16,525 nt of DNA from Lachnospiraceae bacterium. GTDB taxonomy: Bacteria; Bacillota_A; Clostridia; Lachnospirales; Lachnospiraceae. The stretch lies in NCBI GenBank assembly GCA_017553965.1, contig JAFZJK010000082.1:1-16525 (forward strand). The letters are read 5' to 3'. Below are positions 12,963 through 16,525 of this stretch, in pieces (the stretch's first letter is position 1; each line of letters starts with the position of its first letter). A program made the translations under genes and the position numbers. The notes beneath the pieces are model-generated. The model was not told where the DNA came from and made no database searches. It was given only the letters and a program-made list of their open reading frames with translations.

Positions 12963-14660
12963 ATGGCGAAAGAAAAAACTAAAATACGGTTTGGACTGGC
13001 TATAAGAATACTGATATTATCCGTATGCTGTACTATTATAACCTCGACCGTTCTCTTAATATATGCAGACAGTATGGTAAAAAGCCTTTATCATGACTCT
13101 GTTTCAAATAATATGCTTAATCTTGCCATCTCCTACGGCCAGATCATAGACACTTCTTTGGCAGAGAACAACCGCAAGCAGCTTGATTCTCAAAAATACA
13201 GGCAGCTGCTTGAACAGGTTTCCATCGAAGGCTACGAAACAGGCTATGCTTATCTGGTTGATAAAGACGGAACAATGTTATATCATCCCGATCCGGCAAA
13301 GATCGGCAATCCTGTAGAAAATACTGTTGTACAGGGACTGGTAATAGATATCGGAAACAACTTCTATCCCGCTCCAGAGGTAATCAATTATCTGTATAAA
13401 GGCACAGAGAAAATTGCCGCTTATCATGTCTCTGACATCGACCATTCAATACTTGTCATCACTCTTGATGTGGATGACGTAAATGACAAGATATTCGGTG
13501 TACTGATAACATTTATCATTTATGCACTTATAGCATGTGCTGTTATCAACCTGATTGTCTACATAGTAGCTCGCATACTTTATGCAAAGCCTTACAGGGA
13601 GTTATACAAAGCATCCGTTTCCTTAGGCTCTCTTGATCTTAACGAAACGCACTCTTCCAGCCTTGAAAACCGACTTGACGAGTGCGGTGCCACCGCAAAG
13701 GCTCTTTCGGACATAAGGAAAAAGCTGGCTGATATCACCTTCGAGCTAAAGGATGTATCACAGGCCGTAATGAGCGATGCCGAAAAGATTCAGAATCTTT
13801 CTACCGATATAACAACAAATTCACGTTATAACTCCGGTTTCACTTCAGATCTTGCCGATAACCTTGAGATCACTTCAGAATCTGCCGGTCTTATAGATAC
13901 CAACATAGACGAGATACATAAACGTACCATCGAGATTGAAAATCAGTCAGGTTCAGGCAGTGCTTTAGCGGAAAACATCATACAGCGTGCAGGCGCACTT
14001 AACGAACAGGCTGAAAGCTCTATAGCAGAGACCAAGAGAATATACGAGGAAATAAGAGAAAAAACAGACCTTGCCCTTTCCAATTCAAGAGCTGTAGACA
14101 GGATTCAGGAGCTTACCGCTTCGATCAGATCCATATCGACCCAGACCTCGATGCTGTCTCTTAATGCAGCTATAGAGGCTGCCCGTGCAGGTGATCAGGG
14201 CCGTGGCTTCGCTGTTGTAGCAGGCGAGATTGGCGATCTTGCCGCTCAGTCAACCGAAACAGTTAACAACATCAATGTTATCATCACCGAAATAAGCGGC
14301 ACAGTAAAAAATATGGCTGAGAGTCTCAGCCACATGATTTCGTTTATTGAAAATAACGTACTTCCGAGTTTGTCCTCATTATCCGATATCGGTATCAGTT
14401 ATGCCTCGGATGCACATTCATTTATGGACAGCATGAGCAGTATCAATGTACTTGCTCAGGAGCTTAATACCTCCATACAGGAGATCGTTGTATCGATAGA
14501 CGGCATCAATACCAATATCTCTACCGCCAATTCAAAGATCAACGATATCTCAGGCACCAATGATTCTATCGTCAAAGCCACTACTCTTTCCGACCGTCTG
14601 CTTGAAGACAACATGAGGGGATTTGCAAAACTCAATGAGATAATCAGAAAATTTAAGTAA
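12963..14660 (+). CDS. Methyl-accepting chemotaxis protein with periplasmic-type Cache sensor
   Basis: Membrane chemoreceptor that signals through CheW/CheA to control motility or related outputs. A first membrane helix (about residues 12-34) is followed by an extracytoplasmic sensor (about 36-176). It contains GYAYLVDKDGTMLYHPDP (94-111), typical of a single Cache domain that binds small organic ligands. A second helix is at about 178-204. A degenerate HAMP follows (about 205-262; KPYREL and LDECG match its conserved points). The signalling hairpin tip QTSMLSLNAAIEAARAGDQG (394-413) and RGFAVVA match the MCP consensus. The length is 565 residues. GGAGGTG precedes the ATG. It is the only plus-strand gene and ends overlapping the cyclo-ligase gene by 8 bp. 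No CheR-docking pentapeptide is seen at the C-terminus. Ligand unknown. Confidence 0.93.
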   Translation: MAKEKTKIRFGLAIRILILSVCCTIITSTVLLIYADSMVKSLYHDSVSNNMLNLAISYGQIIDTSLAENNRKQLDSQKYRQLLEQVSIEGYETGYAYLVDKDGTMLYHPDPAKIGNPVENTVVQGLVIDIGNNFYPAPEVINYLYKGTEKIAAYHVSDIDHSILVITLDVDDVNDKIFGVLITFIIYALIACAVINLIVYIVARILYAKPYRELYKASVSLGSLDLNETHSSSLENRLDECGATAKALSDIRKKLADITFELKDVSQAVMSDAEKIQNLSTDITTNSRYNSGFTSDLADNLEITSESAGLIDTNIDEIHKRTIEIENQSGSGSALAENIIQRAGALNEQAESSIAETKRIYEEIREKTDLALSNSRAVDRIQELTASIRSISTQTSMLSLNAAIEAARAGDQGRGFAVVAGEIGDLAAQSTETVNNINVIITEISGTVKNMAESLSHMISFIENNVLPSLSSLSDIGISYASDAHSFMDSMSSINVLAQELNTSIQEIVVSIDGINTNISTANSKINDISGTNDSIVKATTLSDRLLEDNMRGFAKLNEIIRKFK

Positions 14661-15207
14661 ATACAGAAGTTTCGGTAATAAGCATATCAAGGGGCTGATC
14701 AAAAGGATCGGCCTCTATTTTTTCGCACATCTGACAGTCAAAAGCTATACCGCATTTAGTAAAGCTCTTATCAGCATAAGCTGTAAAATACTTATCATAA
14801 AAACCTTTGCCGTAACCTATTCTATCAAGCTCATAATCAAATGCCAGACCGGGTACTATCATAAGACAGCCTTCGGGATCCAACTCTTCTTCGGTTACCA
14901 GTGGTTCTCTTACCCCAAAGTATCCGGCTTCTAACATATCCAAACTCGTTATCTTGTAGAATGTCATTTTATCGCCTTCTACCTTCGGTACACCGACTTG
15001 TTTACCGTCATTAAGAGCTGTTAATATCAGATCATCCGTGATCACTTCGCTTCTAAATGAAACATATGTGAGTATGGTTTTAGCATTTCTATAAGCCTCG
15101 GTATTCATAAGCTTGCGGATTATCATATCAGAAAGAGCCTGAACCTCTGATTGGCTCAGGCTGTCTCTTTCTTTCGCTTTTAATTTTCTTAAAGCAGATT
15201 TATCCAT
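14653..15207 (-). CDS. 5-formyltetrahydrofolate cyclo-ligase
   Basis: Converts 5-formyl-THF to 5,10-methenyl-THF using ATP, returning a stored or inhibitory folate to the active pool. Family features are present: the basic N-terminal helix (ALRKLKAKERDSLS), the TYVSFRSEVITDDLI strand-helix, the ligand loop VPGLAFDYELDRIGYGKGFYD (three parts: VPGLAFD, RIGYGKG, FYDKY), and the C-terminal DQPLDMLIT. The length of 184 residues is usual. The ATG at 15207 has AAAGGAAG a few bases upstream; a TTG at 15225 would add six residues without a proper site. It follows fchA by 50 bp in the same direction. Its 3-prime end overlaps the chemoreceptor gene, whose terminator falls inside this coding sequence. 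Confidence 0.94.
   Translation of the reverse strand: MDKSALRKLKAKERDSLSQSEVQALSDMIIRKLMNTEAYRNAKTILTYVSFRSEVITDDLILTALNDGKQVGVPKVEGDKMTFYKITSLDMLEAGYFGVREPLVTEEELDPEGCLMIVPGLAFDYELDRIGYGKGFYDKYFTAYADKSFTKCGIAFDCQMCEKIEADPFDQPLDMLITETSVFT
14690..14723 (+). terminator. Intrinsic terminator of the chemoreceptor gene, inside the cyclo-ligase coding sequence
   Basis: AGGGGCTGATC (14690-14700) pairs with GATCGGCCTCT (14706-14716) over 11 bp, including two G-U pairs, around a five-base loop. ATTTTTT (14717-14723) follows at once. In minus-strand RNA the two wobble positions become A-C mismatches, so the signal favours the plus direction. It lies 30 bases after the chemoreceptor stop. Confidence 0.8.
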
Positions 15208-15257
15208 TTTACTTCCTTTTATCAATCACAAGGAAATTCCCAGATTGAAGATCAGAT

Positions 15258-15896
15258 TCACCCTTTTAAAGATGAAACAACGTCTGTAAATACTTTCTCA
15301 GATACTTCCTTGCTGTTAGCTATCAAAGTATCGGCTTTTTTATTCATACTTAAAGCCAGTTCTTTGTTTTTCATGTATTTGGTGTTGATATAAACATTCA
15401 ATGAAGCACATTCCATGGCTGTCATACATGTTTTAATGGCACATGCCGCATCACTTACCACAAGTCTGCTACCTTTTTCGGCTACTATAGCAGAAAGTTC
15501 TATGGCTCTGGCACACTTTTCCATTATCTCAAAGGGTACTTCAGCAGCATGTACAAGTTCTCTCTCTAACGTTTCTTCCTTAAACTTTTTCTGCTCTTCT
15601 GTATCTGTAGGAAGTCCATAAGCTTTTGACAAAGGCAGGAAACCATCGGCATCCTTCTGTATAAGAGAGACAAACTCTTCTGCGAGATTATCGCACTCTG
15701 CCATGATCTCATACATCTCTTTTTCGACATCAGCAAACTTCTTCTTACCTACGGTTAAGTTAGCTGCCATCTTACAAAGAGAGATACCGAGTGAAGCTGT
15801 AAGAGCTGCGGCTCCGCCTCCACCGGGTACGGCATCTTTACTGCCAAGCTTATCTATAAAATCATTTATTCTGAGATTTCCGTCTAAAACACTCAT
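15258..15896 (-). CDS. fchA: Methenyl-THF cyclohydrolase / cyclodeaminase family protein
   Basis: Member of the formiminotransferase-cyclodeaminase C-terminal family; stand-alone clostridial versions act as methenyl-THF cyclohydrolase (FchA). The 212-residue helical protein has the family signature VPGGGGAAALTASLGISL (23-40), then CKMAANLTVGKKKF (41-54), DADGFLPLSKAYGLP (82-96) and the basic C-terminal helix region. A formiminotransferase domain is absent, and no histidine-degradation genes are nearby. CAGGAG precedes the ATG. It lies between fhs (upstream) and the cyclo-ligase, a one-carbon setting that favours the cyclohydrolase role. It can supply the step that the FolD in this window seems unable to perform. 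The alternative, formimino-THF cyclodeaminase, cannot be excluded from sequence. Confidence 0.9.
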   Translation of the reverse strand: MSVLDGNLRINDFIDKLGSKDAVPGGGGAAALTASLGISLCKMAANLTVGKKKFADVEKEMYEIMAECDNLAEEFVSLIQKDADGFLPLSKAYGLPTDTEEQKKFKEETLERELVHAAEVPFEIMEKCARAIELSAIVAEKGSRLVVSDAACAIKTCMTAMECASLNVYINTKYMKNKELALSMNKKADTLIANSKEVSEKVFTDVVSSLKG

Positions 15897-15918
15897 GTTA
15901 AATTCTCCTGTTATTTCA

Positions 15919-15995
15919 CTCCATTGTTACACGATGGAGCCGTGTCGTAGGAGTTCTTCCCATTTTGCTTTGCAAAACGGGCCCCTTCCTGCGAC
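15919..15995. repeat. Two adjacent hairpins in the fhs-fchA gap
   Basis: The first hairpin is CTCCATTGT/ACGATGGAG (15919-15939), 9 bp with a three-base loop. The second is a long two-part stem (15944-15995). Its outer part is GTCGTAGGA/TCCTGCGAC, its inner part CCCATTTTGC/GCAAAACGGG with loop TTT, and an internal loop separates them. No run of U follows on either strand, so it is not a standard terminator. It could be a mobile hairpin repeat or an RNA processing or stability element between fhs and fchA. Confidence 0.6.
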
Positions 15996-15999
15996 GTAT

Positions 16000-16525
16000 T
16001 TAGAACAGACCGGATATCTTTCCGTTTTCGTCAACATCTATCTTCTCTGCTGCGGGTACCTTAGGTAAACCGGGCATGGTCATGATATCACCGGTAAGAG
16101 CTACGATAAAGCCTGCACCTGCAGATATCTTTAAAGAGCGTACCGTAATCTCAAATCCCTTGGGTGCACCAAGTAACTTAGCGTCATCGGAGAAGCTGTA
16201 CTGAGTCTTAGCTACACAGATAGGCACGTTACCGAAACCAATCTGGTTAAGTGTAGCAATATCCTTCTTTGCCTGAGCTGTAAATACTACGCCGTCGGCA
16301 TGATATACCTTCTTAGCTATATTCTCAAGTTTTTCTTCAATAGTCTGATCAAGCTCGTAGCTGAATGTGAAGTCCTTATTTAAGGGCTCTCCGTTAGCAT
16401 CTGTAGCGTTGCAGAGACGTACTACTTCTTCTGCAAGCTCTACGCCGCCTTCGCCGCCCTTTTCCCAAACCTTTGAAAGAGCCACGTTACATCCGAGTTC
16501 ACTGCACTTCTTTCTTACAAGTTCA
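16000..16525 (-). CDS. fhs: Formate-tetrahydrofolate ligase (C-terminal 174 residues; gene runs off the window)
   Basis: ATP-dependent enzyme that joins formate to THF to give 10-formyl-THF, the entry of formate into one-carbon metabolism. The visible part opens in frame with [20 protein letters not shown] and carries the family stretches [56 protein letters not shown] and [38 protein letters not shown], here read in pieces. It ends KISGLF, the usual C-terminus. The N-terminal nucleotide-binding part and start codon lie beyond base 16525. It is upstream of fchA by 103 bp, a gap filled by hairpins, and the two are likely cotranscribed. Confidence 0.96.
   Translation of the reverse strand, partial: ELVRKKCSELGCNVALSKVWEKGGEGGVELAEEVVRLCNATDANGEPLNKDFTFSYELDQTIEEKLENIAKKVYHADGVVFTAQAKKDIATLNQIGFGNVPICVAKTQYSFSDDAKLLGAPKGFEITVRSLKISAGAGFIVALTGDIMTMPGLPKVPAAEKIDVDENGKISGLF

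Noticed and set aside
1..16525. CRISPR arrays, tRNA or rRNA genes, insertion sequences, phage or toxin-antitoxin genes
   Set aside because: Looked for on both strands by eye; the only regular DNA repeats are the coding repeats at 3413-3625 and 11102-11431, and no transposase or RNA gene is seen.

Overview
The window looks like a chromosomal segment of an anaerobic, low-GC Gram-positive bacterium of the class Clostridia, most likely Lachnospiraceae. This is inferred from the product set: a eukaryote-type NADP isocitrate dehydrogenase beside a YbhJ-like aconitase, a separate FchA cyclohydrolase with FolD and Fhs, and a DUF5662 protein. Strong AGGAGG-type ribosome binding sites and AT-rich intergenic DNA with clear sigma-A promoters agree. 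Nothing in the window names the genus. All genes except one chemoreceptor lie on the minus strand. There are no tRNA, rRNA, CRISPR, IS or phage genes.

Layout from left to right. Positions 1-1954 hold housekeeping genes: the N-terminal part of glyceraldehyde-3-phosphate dehydrogenase (its own promoter at 683-711), rpoZ, and yicC (promoter at 1994-2022). Positions 2056-12719 are an uninterrupted minus-strand run of ten genes with gaps of about 65 bp or less and only one strong promoter at its head (12773-12801). In transcription order they are folD, a LEA-like-repeat/DUF5662 protein, an aconitase-family hydratase, a C39-like cysteine peptidase, NADP isocitrate dehydrogenase, a 53-residue membrane protein, an MgtC/SapB protein, a zinc amidase, a CobW GTPase with a very large His/Asp repeat, and a second CobW-like GTPase. 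Positions 12963-14660 hold the only plus-strand gene, a Cache-domain chemoreceptor; its terminator lies inside the convergent neighbour. Positions 14653-16525 hold one-carbon genes: 5-formyl-THF cyclo-ligase, FchA and the C-terminal part of Fhs.

Three functional themes stand out. (1) Folate one-carbon metabolism: Fhs makes formyl-THF, FchA interconverts formyl- and methenyl-THF, FolD interconverts methenyl- and methylene-THF, and the cyclo-ligase rescues 5-formyl-THF. FolD has lost two residues needed for cyclohydrolase activity, so FchA probably carries that step. (2) The citrate to 2-oxoglutarate branch: hydratase plus isocitrate dehydrogenase. (3) A metal/envelope group: small membrane protein, MgtC, zinc amidase and two G3E GTPases. 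The first GTPase has about 50 histidines in a 54-bp DNA repeat. The second lacks the CxCC metal motif and carries a C-terminal domain resembling TIGR03943/DUF1980. The gap between the two GTPases is filled by a hairpin repeat that also supplies the ribosome binding site of the second.

Several start codons were moved downstream to the ATG with a good ribosome binding site; the reasons are in the entries.
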